DNA of 52,803 nt from Candidatus Multivorans thiocomprendens (GTDB lineage Bacteria; Acidobacteriota; Thermoanaerobaculia; Multivoradales; Multivoraceae): the NCBI GenBank assembly GCA_027493375.1, contig JAPVWO010000128.1, positions 1 to 52,803 of the forward strand, given 5' to 3'. The position numbers and the translations under genes are program-made. Below are positions 9,234-17,711 of this stretch, one piece after another; the first letter of the stretch is position 1; each line of letters opens with the position of its first letter. Below the pieces are notes generated by a model, which ran no database searches, had not been told where the DNA came from, and saw only the letters and a list, made by a program, of their open reading frames with translations.

Positions 9234-12212
9234 CTACCTTACCTCCCGCCCCTCGATCGTCCGGGCCACGACGCCGCTACGGTCCAGTTCCACGCTGACC
9301 TCCCGCCAGTTGGGACCGCCCGGCTCCTCTTTCGGGTAGTAGGTCAGGAGATAGTGGCTGCGGAGTTCCCGGCTGATCGAGTCGAAGATCGGCTCCAGGT
9401 CCTGGTCGTGGCGGACGTAGTAGACGCGGCCACCTCCCGCTTTCGCCATCCGCTCGAGCTTGCTGACGAAGGTGCGGGTGCTGAAGCTCCGGCCGTCGGT
9501 GCGCGCGGCCTCGTCGTTCATCAGCACCAGGTAGACCGGTACCCGGGCGCGGCGAGCCTGTTCGAGGCTCTGCCGGAAGGCGGCGTCGGAGTCCTCGTCG
9601 TCGCCGTCGTAGAAGACGACGAGCGCCTTGCGGCCACGCAGTCCCTCGAGCTGGTCCAGAGCCAGCGACAGCGCGCCCCAGACGGCGGTGCGGCCACGCG
9701 GCCTGAGCGCTCCGATACCGCCCCGCACCGCGTTCAGGTTGTAGGTGGCGGCCCGGACCAGGCGTGGTTCGGTGCCGAAGCCGACCAGGAAGGCGCGGTC
9801 GCGCCTTGGCTCGAGCGACTCGAGGAACTCGACGGCCGCCCGCTTCACGTCGGGCATGCGAAGGAACAGACTGCTCGAGGTGTCGATCGCCAGCCCGAGG
9901 GTGAGCGGCAGGTCGAACGCGATCCGGAAGGACTCGAGCTCCTGGGCGCGGTCGTCCTCGAAAACGGCGAAGTCGGCGGCCGTCAGATCCCTTACCGGTT
10001 GCCCGGAACGGTCGGTGGCGACGACGTAGAGCTGGACGAGTTCGACTCCGATGCGGGCGGAGAGGCCCGGACGGCTCAGGAACAGGACGTCCTCGGCGAT
10101 CCGACCGTCCGTCAACTGGGCCTCGACCCGCAGGTAGGACTCGGGATCGCCCACCGGCACCAGCACTTCGCGACGAAACGGCGCCTCGGTCGCCGTCCCC
10201 GCGAGCCGGTCCTTGACGAAGAAGCGCATCTCGAGCAGGCGTCCGCCACGTGGCAGCTTGAGCTCAGCCGTGACCCCCACCGGCCCAGCCAGCAGCCCCT
10301 CGCCGGGCTCGGTGATGCGGACCCAGAAGGCATGTGGCGGCTGGTTGACCAGGAGTTCGTGGCGGTCGAGCTCCCGGTCCTCGGCGTCGAAGGCGACCGC
10401 CTCGACCCGGCCGAGTCGGTCGCCGCGGCCGAGGTCGATCCGCGCCCGGTACGGCGCCCGGTTCCGGGCCGCGACCCGTCGGCCGTTGAAGTAGAAGACG
10501 ACCCGCTCGACCCGGTCGATGAACGGGTCGAGAACCTCGGCCACGAACGTCGCGCGACCGCGCCGGTCGGTGGGGTCCTCCGGCTTGAGGCTGATCGCCC
10601 GCGCCCGTGTCGTCGCGCCGGAGCCGACGGCCTGTTCCACGAGGTCGAGGAAGTCGACCACGGCGTAGCCCCAGCGTCCGTCGCGGAGATTCTCGGCCAG
10701 GACGATCGCCGAATCCGTGCCGGCCGGAAGCTGGAGCGGTCGCTCGAAGGTCAGGGTTTCCGCTCCGGGAGCCCCGAACGGAACGCCGTGGCTGGTGACG
10801 ACGCTGCCGTCCTCGCGGTGGAGTCCGGTGCTGACTCTCCATGTCGAAGCGTCAGCCGGCGGCGAGCCGGCGGGCGGCACGATCGTGCTTGTCAGCCGGC
10901 CGACAACCCGCTCGGGCGAGGCCGACTCGATCCGGATCGAGGCCACGACCTCGACTCCGGCGTCGCCGCCTTCGAACTCGCTGTAGAGCTCGCCCTCGAA
11001 GGCGCGCCGCAGTCGCACCTCGGCCACGTCGTCCGGTGAACCCGCTCCGGGAGTGACGGTGGGCGCGTGAATCCCGCGCTCGCCCGCGCCGTCGCTCAGG
11101 TCGAACGCGCCGGCGGCCGCGGCGCCGCCGGGCAGTTCGAAGCTCGCCTCGAAGCGGCGGGGGAGCCGTTCGATCCAGTCCGCGATGGCGACTTCGTTCA
11201 GGAGCACGTCGCCGCCCGTGGCGTCGGCGGCCACCGTCCAAGCGGACGGCTGCACGAAGAGGGCCAGTTCCTCCTCGACCGTCTGCGAAGCGCCGGAGCG
11301 CGGCCGGTTGAAGCGCAGCGTGAAGCCGACGGTCACGTCGTTCGAACGGACTCGAACGCCATCGCCGTTCTCGCCCGCGGCAAAGGCGACAGGCGCCGCG
11401 GTCCAGCCGAAAGCCGCCGCGGCGCGGGCGACGCCGCCGAGATCGGGGGTCGTCGCCGCCTCGACGGCGAGGGACCCGGCGGTCGGCGCCAGTTCGAGGT
11501 AGAAACTCAACGGATCGGCGACCAGGCCGTCGGCGAGGACGATCAGATGGCGGCGGGTGGACGGCGTTGCGCCTGGGGCGTCGCGTCTCAGGTCCTCGCG
11601 GGCGGCGAGGAAGGACACGATCTCGTCGATCTGGGTCCGGCGCATCGCCGCCTCGTCGCGGATCGCGTCCCTCGCCATCTGCTCCAGCACGACATCCAGT
11701 TCGGTCAAGCGGTCGCGGCTGCCCGCCGCGGCCTGCTGCCGGGCTCTCGAGAACTCGATGTCCCGCTCGCTGGCGAACAGACGGCGCCTGTCGATCAGCG
11801 CGCTGGCCGCTTCTTCACCCGTGGCGAGGCGGCTCAGCGCCGCCTCCGCCAGGTCGCGGTCCCGAGTGGGCGGCAGAATCGTCCGCGCCCGCGGATCCGC
11901 CACCACGATCTCCAGGCTGCCGAGTTCGAGCAGTGGATCGAGCTGCTCCAGCAGCGCCTCGGCGAGTTGAAACACCGGCCCCGGCGTGGTCAGCGCCAGG
12001 TCGACGTAGACCAGCGTCCGCCAGTCGCTCTCCGCCCGCGCGATGCCCTCGATCTCGACGTTCTCCCCATCGACCCGGAGCTCCAGTTCCCCGCGCAGGT
12101 CGCTCTCCGACGCGCCCTCCGCCTCGAAGGTAACCGTCTGCTGGCCTGACAGCGCAGTCGCAGCCGAAACCAACAACGCGGCGGTTGCCCCGACTGTCCT
12201 TGACATCAACAT
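9234..12212 (-). CDS. VWA domain-containing protein, acidobacterial type (first of a tandem pair)
   Basis: 992 residues, with the same architecture as the gene that follows it at 6191-9226. A signal peptide (ATAALLVSAATALSGQQ) is followed by an N-terminal VWA-like domain lacking the metal motif (TLVYVDLALTTPG, later HLIVLADGLVADP). Ig-like segments come next (VVFYFNGRRVAARN, MRFFVKDRLAGTA). The C-terminal VWA domain has an intact DTSSS motif (Asp about residue 777), GRTAVWGAL and VVFYDGDDEDSD. ATG 12212 is followed by a second in-frame ATG at 12206, and neither has a strong ribosome binding site. The protein is predicted to be exported. The tandem arrangement with a close paralogue suggests duplication and perhaps a heteromeric pair. 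The 5' side of the gene holds the inverted-repeat element at 12337-12513. Confidence 0.85.
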   Translation of the reverse strand: MLMSRTVGATAALLVSAATALSGQQTVTFEAEGASESDLRGELELRVDGENVEIEGIARAESDWRTLVYVDLALTTPGPVFQLAEALLEQLDPLLELGSLEIVVADPRARTILPPTRDRDLAEAALSRLATGEEAASALIDRRRLFASERDIEFSRARQQAAAGSRDRLTELDVVLEQMARDAIRDEAAMRRTQIDEIVSFLAAREDLRRDAPGATPSTRRHLIVLADGLVADPLSFYLELAPTAGSLAVEAATTPDLGGVARAAAAFGWTAAPVAFAAGENGDGVRVRSNDVTVGFTLRFNRPRSGASQTVEEELALFVQPSAWTVAADATGGDVLLNEVAIADWIERLPRRFEASFELPGGAAAAGAFDLSDGAGERGIHAPTVTPGAGSPDDVAEVRLRRAFEGELYSEFEGGDAGVEVVASIRIESASPERVVGRLTSTIVPPAGSPPADASTWRVSTGLHREDGSVVTSHGVPFGAPGAETLTFERPLQLPAGTDSAIVLAENLRDGRWGYAVVDFLDLVEQAVGSGATTRARAISLKPEDPTDRRGRATFVAEVLDPFIDRVERVVFYFNGRRVAARNRAPYRARIDLGRGDRLGRVEAVAFDAEDRELDRHELLVNQPPHAFWVRITEPGEGLLAGPVGVTAELKLPRGGRLLEMRFFVKDRLAGTATEAPFRREVLVPVGDPESYLRVEAQLTDGRIAEDVLFLSRPGLSARIGVELVQLYVVATDRSGQPVRDLTAADFAVFEDDRAQELESFRIAFDLPLTLGLAIDTSSSLFLRMPDVKRAAVEFLESLEPRRDRAFLVGFGTEPRLVRAATYNLNAVRGGIGALRPRGRTAVWGALSLALDQLEGLRGRKALVVFYDGDDEDSDAAFRQSLEQARRARVPVYLVLMNDEAARTDGRSFSTRTFVSKLERMAKAGGGRVYYVRHDQDLEPIFDSISRELRSHYLLTYYPKEEPGGPNWREVSVELDRSGVVARTIEGREVR

Positions 12213-12539
12213 CGCCCGTAGTCAACGCAAGTTCGGTGCCACTCGTTCCCTTGGCGAACCACTCCGGATCTCCCCAAGCAAGGCAACCGATCTCATCAGA
12301 GCGGATCCGCCGCGCCCGCTGTCCGACGACCTCCAGCCTGTCCGGGAAAGCGAGGGGAGCGTCGTCCAGCGGGCTCTGAACGAGCGACGCCCGGCGCCCC
12401 TCCGGAAAGCAGGGACCAACTGGAGCGAGTGAAGCGGAGCGAGCGCCGACCTTTCATCTTCTTCGTAAGCGCGAGCGGCCGATGGCGACGCTCCCCTCGC
12501 TTTCCCGGACAGGCGGGTGAGCATCGACACCAACGGCCG
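12213..12539. other. Intergenic region with inverted-repeat element A
   Basis: This 327-bp gap lies between the DUF1501 gene and the VWA pair, both on the minus strand. It contains the 177-bp inverted-repeat element at 12337-12513. The remaining 124 bp next to the VWA start should hold that gene's promoter, but no convincing -35/-10 pair was seen. No ORF here looks like a gene. Confidence 0.6.
12337..12513 (-). repeat. Inverted-repeat element A (177 bp, perfect 28-bp terminal repeats)
   Basis: Positions 12337-12364 and 12486-12513 are exact reverse complements over 28 bp, both outer ends reading CCTGTCCGGG inward. The 121-bp interior is non-coding. The minus-strand reading follows the DUF1501 gene by 26 nt and matches element C at 50959-51133 read in its + direction. 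The clearest shared block is 23 identical bases, 12370-12392 complement against 51080-51102; a CGCTTCACTCGCT core is also shared. A transcript through it could fold into one long hairpin with a structured loop. It is either a transcribed 3'-UTR element, a terminator-like structure or a MITE-like repeat. No target-site duplication could be established by eye. Confidence 0.75.
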
Positions 12540-14018
12540 TCAGGCGACGATCTGGTGGATCGGTTCCGCGCCCTCGACGCCCACCAGCTTCTGGTCGAGG
12601 CCGGCGTGGAAGTAGGACAGCGCGTTCGGGTCGAGGCCCAGTTGCTGCAGCACCGTGGCGTGGAGGTTCTTGACGTGGAAGCGGTCGACCTCGGCCCGGT
12701 TGCCGAGTTCGTCCGTCTCGCCGACACTGGTTCCGCCCTTGATCCCGCCGCCGGCCATCCACATCGTGAAGCCGTAGGCGTTGTGGTCCCGACCGGTGCC
12801 CTCGGCGTACTCGGCGGTCGGCTGGCGCCCGAATTCGCCGCCCCAGATGACCAGCGTGCTGTCGAGAAGGCCGCGCTGCTTGAGGTCCCGCAGCAGCCCG
12901 GCTACGGGCAAGTCCGTCGCGCCGGCGTGGTACTCGTGGTTCTTGACCAGGTCGCCGTGGGCGTCCCAGTTGTTGTCGTTGTGGTTGCCGCCGGAGTAGA
13001 CCTGGATGAAGCGGACGCCGCGCTCGACCAGCCGGCGCGCCAGCAGGCAGCGACGTCCGAAGTCCTTCGTTCGATCCTGGTCGAGACCGTAGAGGCTGCG
13101 GATCTCCTCCGACTCGCCGGACAGGTCGACCGCTTCCGGCGCGTGCTGCTGCATCCGGTAGGCGAGTTCGTAGCTCGCGATGCGGGCGGCCAGCTCGCTG
13201 TTCTCGGCGCGCGGCGCGGCATGCTCCTCGTTGTACTCGCGCAGGCGGTCGAGGAGGCGGCGCTGCGCTTCGCGCGACATGCCCGGCGGCGGGTCGAGGG
13301 CCAGGATGGGCGTGCCGCTCGACCGGATCACCGTGCCCTGGTAGCTGGCCGGCATGTAGCCGCTCGACCAGTTCTTGGCGCCGCTGATCGGCCCGCCGGT
13401 GGGGTCGAGCATGACGACGAAGCCGGGCAGGTTCTCGTTCTCGGTGCCGAGGCCGTAGTTCACCCAGGAGCCGAGAGCGGGACTGCCGGAGAGGATGCGG
13501 CCGCTGTTCATCTGCAGCATCGCCGAGCCGTGAAGCGGCGCGTCCGCGGTCATCGAGTGGATGAAGGCGATGTCGTCGACGCAGCCGCCGACGTTCGGGA
13601 ACAGGTCGGAGACCCACTTGCCGCATTCGCCGTACTGCTTGAACCGCCACTTCGGCCCGACCACCCGGCCCTGGTTGCGCGTGCCGCCGCGGCCCTTCGT
13701 GTTGATCTCGATCGTCTTGCCGTCCAGGGGATAGAGGTCCGGCTTGTAGTCGAACGTGTCGACCTGGCTCGGGCCGCCGTACATGAAGAGGAAGATGACC
13801 GCCTTCGCCGGGCCGTCGAAGTGGGGCGGCCGGGCGGCGAGGGGGTTCTTCCACTCGGTCGTCCCGTCGGCCGCCACGGTCTGCGCCGCGAGGAAGTCGT
13901 CGGTCGAGAACATGCCCGCCAGAGCCACGGACGTGAAGGCGCCGCCGGCCTCCCAGAGAAACTCGCGCCGGGTCTGACCACAGAAGGTGTTGCGGGGGCG
14001 GTCCGGATCTTGGGTCAT
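12540..14018 (-). CDS. DUF1501 domain-containing protein (sulfatase-like fold)
   Basis: 492 residues. The N-terminus carries a twin-arginine-type signal (TRREFLWEAGGAFTSVALAG), so export by Tat is likely. The body matches the DUF1501 family: FLFMYGGPSQVDTFDYKP near the N-terminus, HSMTADAPLHGSAMLQMNSG in the middle, GVRFIQVYSGGNHNDNNWDAHG, then VIWGGEFGRQPTAE and GRDHNAYGFTMWMAGGG. These are the His/Asp/Asn-rich stretches that resemble alkaline-phosphatase-superfamily metal sites. The enzymatic activity of the family is not established. The gene follows the cytochrome-c/DUF1549/DUF1553 gene by 43 nt, the standard partner in Planctomycetes, Verrucomicrobia and Acidobacteria, where the pair is thought to act together on extracellular substrates. 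Confidence 0.88.
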   Translation of the reverse strand: MTQDPDRPRNTFCGQTRREFLWEAGGAFTSVALAGMFSTDDFLAAQTVAADGTTEWKNPLAARPPHFDGPAKAVIFLFMYGGPSQVDTFDYKPDLYPLDGKTIEINTKGRGGTRNQGRVVGPKWRFKQYGECGKWVSDLFPNVGGCVDDIAFIHSMTADAPLHGSAMLQMNSGRILSGSPALGSWVNYGLGTENENLPGFVVMLDPTGGPISGAKNWSSGYMPASYQGTVIRSSGTPILALDPPPGMSREAQRRLLDRLREYNEEHAAPRAENSELAARIASYELAYRMQQHAPEAVDLSGESEEIRSLYGLDQDRTKDFGRRCLLARRLVERGVRFIQVYSGGNHNDNNWDAHGDLVKNHEYHAGATDLPVAGLLRDLKQRGLLDSTLVIWGGEFGRQPTAEYAEGTGRDHNAYGFTMWMAGGGIKGGTSVGETDELGNRAEVDRFHVKNLHATVLQQLGLDPNALSYFHAGLDQKLVGVEGAEPIHQIVA

Positions 14019-14061
14019 CGTTCTGCTCCTCGGTCGAGCCGTGTCTCAGTCAAGCCAATTC

Positions 14062-16404
14062 TCAGTCGAGATACACGAACTCGTTCAGATTCAACAACAG
14101 AAGGGAGTAGCTGGCAAACGCGGACTCCGGATCGAAGCCCTCCTCCCGCTGCAGCTCCTCGATCAGCCCGAGGCCTCGGGCCACTTCGACCGGATGGGCC
14201 CGTCTCGCCAGCACCGCCTCGAGCGCCTCGGTCACGCGCTCTTCGACCGTACCGTCGCCGCCGTCGGTCCGCGCCCCGAGCGCCCTGGCCTGGTCGCTCA
14301 TGAACTCGCCGTTCAGCATCATCAGGGCCTGCGTCGGCTGGGTCGTCGTGAAGCGGACCGGGCAGGTCGAGTCCGTGTCGGCCATGTCGAGGCTCTCGAG
14401 CAGCGGATGCAGGAGCGAGCGCTTCACATGGATGTAGACGCTCCGCCGCGACGCCTCTTCGAGGGTCGCCTCGCCCCAGGCCGCGTCCGGACGGGAGGCC
14501 GTGGCCAGGACCTCGGCCGGCATCGGCGGGTAGACGCTGGGTCCGCCGAGTTCCAGGTTGAGGCGACCGGTCGCGGCCAGGACGGAGTCGCGGATCTCCT
14601 CGGCGGTCAACCGCCTCATGTTGAAGCGACTGAACAGGTCGTTGCCCGGGTCGGCTTCGAGAGCCCCGGCGGGTGGCCGCGAGGACATCCGGTAGGCGCG
14701 GCTGGTCATGATCAGTCGGTGCATCGCCTTGAGGCTCCAGTCCCTCGCCGTGAACTCGGTTGCCAGCCAGTCGAGCAGCTCGGGATGCGTCGCCTCCTGC
14801 CCGAAGCGTCCGAAGTCGTTCGGCGTGGGCGACAAGCCGCGGCCGAAGTGGTATTGCCACAGGCGGTTCGCCATCACCCGGGAGGTGCGCAGGTTGCCGT
14901 CGTCCGCGATCCAGCGCGCCAGGGCGCGACGGCGGCCGGTCGTCGGGGAGTCCGCCGCGCGCTCTCCAAGCCCCGGATCGGCGTCGCCGAGGATGAGTGG
15001 GAAGCCGGGTTCGACTCGCTCGGCCGGCGCATGCGGGTTGCCGCGGATGAGGACGTGGGTCGGCGGCGCCTCGGGGCCGATCTCCTTCACTCGCAGGACC
15101 TCGATCAAGTGAGGCGGCCCCTCGACAACGGGACGTTCGCCTTCCGTCGTTCCCAGGTCCGGCGGGATCCAGTCGGTGTAGTTCTCGGGCGTGGGCTGGT
15201 TGCCGCCGCCGACCTTGTAGGGCGCGATGCCGCGGAAGAACGACAGCATGCGGTAGTAGTCCGTTTGCGGGATCGGGTCGCCGCGGTGGTTGTGGCAGCG
15301 GGCGCAGCCGATCGACATGCCGAGCATCACCCGCGAGGTCACATCAAGAACCGAGTCCAGATCGTCGTACTGGGCGAGCGCCGTGTCCGTCGGCTCGTCG
15401 TCCCAGATCCCGAGCCGCAGGTAGCCGGTGGCGATGACCGACGCCGCGGTCGGCTTGTCGAGTTCGTCGCCGGCGAGCTGATGGGTCAGAAACTCGTCAT
15501 ACGGCATGTCCGCGTTGAGCGCGTCGATCACCCAGTCGCGGTAGCGCCAGGCGGAGGGCTTCTTGCGGTCGCGTTCGTAGCCGTCCGTCTCCGCGTAGCG
15601 GACGAGATCGAGCCAGTGCCGTCCCCAGCGCTCGCCGTAGTGGGGCGATGCCAGCAGGCGGTCGATCAGGCGCTCCCAGGCGTCGTGACGCTGGTCGTGC
15701 TCGAAGGCCTCGACCTCCTCGAGCGTCGGCGGCAGCCCGGTCAGGTCGTAACTCGCCCGCCGGATCAGTGCCCGGCGGTCGGCGGCCGGCGGCGGCTCGA
15801 GGCCGGCTGCTTCAATCTTCGCGAGCAGGAAGTTGTCGACCGGGTTGAGCGGCCAGTCCGTGTCGGCGACGGCCGGGACGTCCGGCCGCTGGAGCGGCCG
15901 CACGGACCACCATTCCCGGTCGGCGTCCGTGATCTCGAAGGCGTCCTCGGCCGGCGCGACCTCCGTGAGTTGGTCCTCGTCGCCCCCGAACGGAGCGCCG
16001 AGTTGCACCCACTGGCGGATCGCGTCGAGGTCCCCGTCGGCCAGCCGGCCCGAAGGCGGCATCCGCAACTGCTCGTCCTCGTAGCCGACCGCGTGGAGGA
16101 GCAGGCTCAGGGCGGGCTCGGAGGTGGAGATCGCCGGTCCCCGTTCGCCTCCGCGCAGGAGTCCGGCCCTGGCGGTCAGCAGGAGGCCGTTCTCGGCCCG
16201 TTCCGGGTCCGAGTGGCACATGAAGCAGTTCCGCTCCAGGACGGGCTGGACGTTCTCTTCGAACAGCTTGATGCCGTCGGCCGGCGTTTGCGCGGTCTGG
16301 GCACCGCCGTGGCCCGCCGACAGGAGGGCAAGCAGGATCGCCGGAGCGGCGACGCTCGCCGATCCGGTTCGCTGCGCGCGGCCCGTCATGGTGCCGGCGA
16401 TCAT
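14062..16404 (-). CDS. Cytochrome c / DUF1549 / DUF1553 domain-containing protein
   Basis: About 780 residues from ATG 16404; ATG 16389 is an alternative five codons on. The open frame continues upstream without a stop, but the signal peptide (ASVAAPAILLALLSAGHGGAQ) fixes the true start here. An N-terminal planctomycete-type cytochrome c domain has one CFMCH haem motif (Cys about residue 60) and the distal MPPSGRL segment. The DUF1549 domain follows (NPVDNFLLAKIEAAGLEP, RASYDLTGLPPT, HYGERWGRHWLDLVRYAETDG) with a second CARCH motif. DUF1553 closes the protein (RVMANRLWQYHFGRGL, MRRLTAEEIRDSVLAATG, ALMMLNGEF). The protein is predicted to be exported and to carry haem. It is the usual operon partner of the DUF1501 gene just downstream. 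It is divergent from purU, with about 126 bp between them. Confidence 0.88.
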   Translation of the reverse strand: MIAGTMTGRAQRTGSASVAAPAILLALLSAGHGGAQTAQTPADGIKLFEENVQPVLERNCFMCHSDPERAENGLLLTARAGLLRGGERGPAISTSEPALSLLLHAVGYEDEQLRMPPSGRLADGDLDAIRQWVQLGAPFGGDEDQLTEVAPAEDAFEITDADREWWSVRPLQRPDVPAVADTDWPLNPVDNFLLAKIEAAGLEPPPAADRRALIRRASYDLTGLPPTLEEVEAFEHDQRHDAWERLIDRLLASPHYGERWGRHWLDLVRYAETDGYERDRKKPSAWRYRDWVIDALNADMPYDEFLTHQLAGDELDKPTAASVIATGYLRLGIWDDEPTDTALAQYDDLDSVLDVTSRVMLGMSIGCARCHNHRGDPIPQTDYYRMLSFFRGIAPYKVGGGNQPTPENYTDWIPPDLGTTEGERPVVEGPPHLIEVLRVKEIGPEAPPTHVLIRGNPHAPAERVEPGFPLILGDADPGLGERAADSPTTGRRRALARWIADDGNLRTSRVMANRLWQYHFGRGLSPTPNDFGRFGQEATHPELLDWLATEFTARDWSLKAMHRLIMTSRAYRMSSRPPAGALEADPGNDLFSRFNMRRLTAEEIRDSVLAATGRLNLELGGPSVYPPMPAEVLATASRPDAAWGEATLEEASRRSVYIHVKRSLLHPLLESLDMADTDSTCPVRFTTTQPTQALMMLNGEFMSDQARALGARTDGGDGTVEERVTEALEAVLARRAHPVEVARGLGLIEELQREEGFDPESAFASYSLLLLNLNEFVYLD

Positions 16405-16530
16405 ACCGCGTCGCCCATTGGAACGGGCTGCGACGGAGGAGGCCGGAGATGTCCCTGCCGCGGTCACCTGTGTAGACTCGTCCGCGGTTTGACGACGCAC
16501 AGGCACGGTGACTTGCCGGCGCCGCACGAC

Positions 16531-17382
16531 GTGACGGCGACCCTCCTGCTGAGTTGCGACGATGCGATCGGCATCATCGCGACGGTCACGGGTTTCGTGA
16601 ACGATCACGGAGGGATCATCCGCTCGTCCGAGACCCATCGGGACGAGGAGCTCGGCAAGTTCTTCCAGCGGCTCGAGTTCGAGGTCGACCACTTCGACCT
16701 GGACCGGGAGACGATCAAGCCGCTGCTCGAATGGGAAATCGGCGACCACTTCTCGGTCAGGAGCCGCATCGCGTTCTCGGACCAGGAACAGCGCGTGGGC
16801 GTGCTGGCGTCGAAACCGGCCCACTGCCTGCATGACCTGCTGTCCCGCTGGCGGCTGGGTGAGCTGCCCGGGCGCCCGGTCTGCATCATCAGCAACCATC
16901 CCGATCACACGGCGGAGGCGGAGTACAACGGGCTGCCGTACCACCACCTGCCGGTGACGCCGGAGACGCGCAGCGAGCAGGAAGAACAGATGATCGGGAT
17001 CCTCGAGGAGGCCCGGGTCGATCTCGTCGTTCTCGCTCGCTACATGCAGATCCTCACTCCCCGCTTTCTCGAGTGCTTCCCGAACCGGGTGATCAACATT
17101 CACCACTCGTTCCTGCCGGCCTTTCCCGGCGGCAGTCCCTACCGTCAGGCCTACCTGCGCGGCGTCAAGGTCGTCGGCGCTACCGCTCACTACGCTACGG
17201 CGGAACTCGACCAGGGACCGATCATCGAACAGGACGTGACGCGCGTCAGCCACCGCGACTCGGTGACCACCCTGGTGCGCCGCGGCAGGGACCTCGAACG
17301 CGTCGTCCTCGCCCGCGCCGTCCAGGCTCACCTCGAGCACCGCGTCCTCGTCGTCGACAACCGCGCGATCGTCTTCGGCTAG
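16531..17382 (+). CDS. purU: Formyltetrahydrofolate deformylase
   Basis: 283 residues, close to the 280 of E. coli PurU. It hydrolyses 10-formyl-tetrahydrofolate to formate and tetrahydrofolate in the cytosol, balancing one-carbon units for purine and glycine metabolism. An N-terminal ACT domain (about residues 2-80: LLLSCDDAIGIIATVTGFVN, then FFQRLEFEV) is followed by the formyltransferase fold. That fold shows KPAHCLHDLL, the CIISNHPDH asparagine-histidine motif, DLVVLARYMQILTP, VINIHHSFLPAFPGG (His about residue 188) and GATAHYATAELDQGPIIEQD. The start is GTG 16531. TTG 16513 is in frame and possible. Neither has a clear ribosome binding site, so the start is the weak point. The stop is followed 13 nt later by inverted-repeat element B. 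Confidence 0.9.
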   Translation: MTATLLLSCDDAIGIIATVTGFVNDHGGIIRSSETHRDEELGKFFQRLEFEVDHFDLDRETIKPLLEWEIGDHFSVRSRIAFSDQEQRVGVLASKPAHCLHDLLSRWRLGELPGRPVCIISNHPDHTAEAEYNGLPYHHLPVTPETRSEQEEQMIGILEEARVDLVVLARYMQILTPRFLECFPNRVINIHHSFLPAFPGGSPYRQAYLRGVKVVGATAHYATAELDQGPIIEQDVTRVSHRDSVTTLVRRGRDLERVVLARAVQAHLEHRVLVVDNRAIVFG

Positions 17383-17395
17383 CGCGTTTGACCCG

Positions 17396-17567
17396 CCAGC
17401 ACCGGACCGGAGGGGAGGGTCGCAGGGGCCGCTCACCCCCTCTGGGTGGATGGGAGGTTGGGGGTTCGCTGCGGTCGGCTGCGCTCCGCTACGGGTTGGT
17501 CGTTGGGGGGCATGGGCAGTCGCTGGCCTCCAGCCCCCCGCGACCCTCCCCTCCGGCCCGGTGCTGG
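17396..17567 (+). repeat. Inverted-repeat element B (172 bp, 33-bp terminal repeats)
   Basis: Positions 17396-17428 and 17535-17567 are reverse complements over 33 bp with two mismatches, both of which would be G-U pairs in RNA. The ends read CCAGCACCGG inward. The arms contain a GGAGGGGAGGGTCG block like the GAGGGGAGCGTCG block of element A. The interior differs in sequence from A and C but has the same length and a similar CTGCGCTCCGCT motif. It begins 13 nt after the purU stop codon. Confidence 0.7.
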
Positions 17568-17590
17568 CTGGACGATTCCACTCGGGCGTC

Positions 17591-17665
17591 ACACACTGGG
17601 CGCGCGGGTCTTCTGACCCGCTGCCGCCGCAGGCGGCCAGGAAACGGGCCGGCCGGAAGGCCGGC
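17591..17665. repeat. Three-hairpin GC-rich repeat cluster
   Basis: After the word CACACTGGGCGCG come three stem-loops: 17604-17621 (7-bp stem, loop TTCT), 17623-17637 (GCCGCC-GCA-GGCGGC) and 17648-17665... (7-bp GCCGGCC stem, loop GGAA). The same word and the same three-hairpin layout recur at 51194-51268, and the first hairpin type recurs at 44127-44144. It probably terminates transcription of one or both convergent genes, or is a REP-like dispersed repeat. Confidence 0.6.
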
Positions 17666-17711
17666 ACCGCACAGGGTCGCCGCTTCGCCGATCCTGGGTC
17701 GAGATCCCGAC

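Larger units (their letters stand above)
17383..17711. other. Convergent intergenic region with two repeat types
   Basis: This 329-bp gap separates the convergent stops of purU and the TPR gene. It holds inverted-repeat element B (17396-17567) next to purU and a three-hairpin cluster (about 17591-17665) next to the TPR gene. Nothing in it looks like a coding sequence. Confidence 0.6.
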
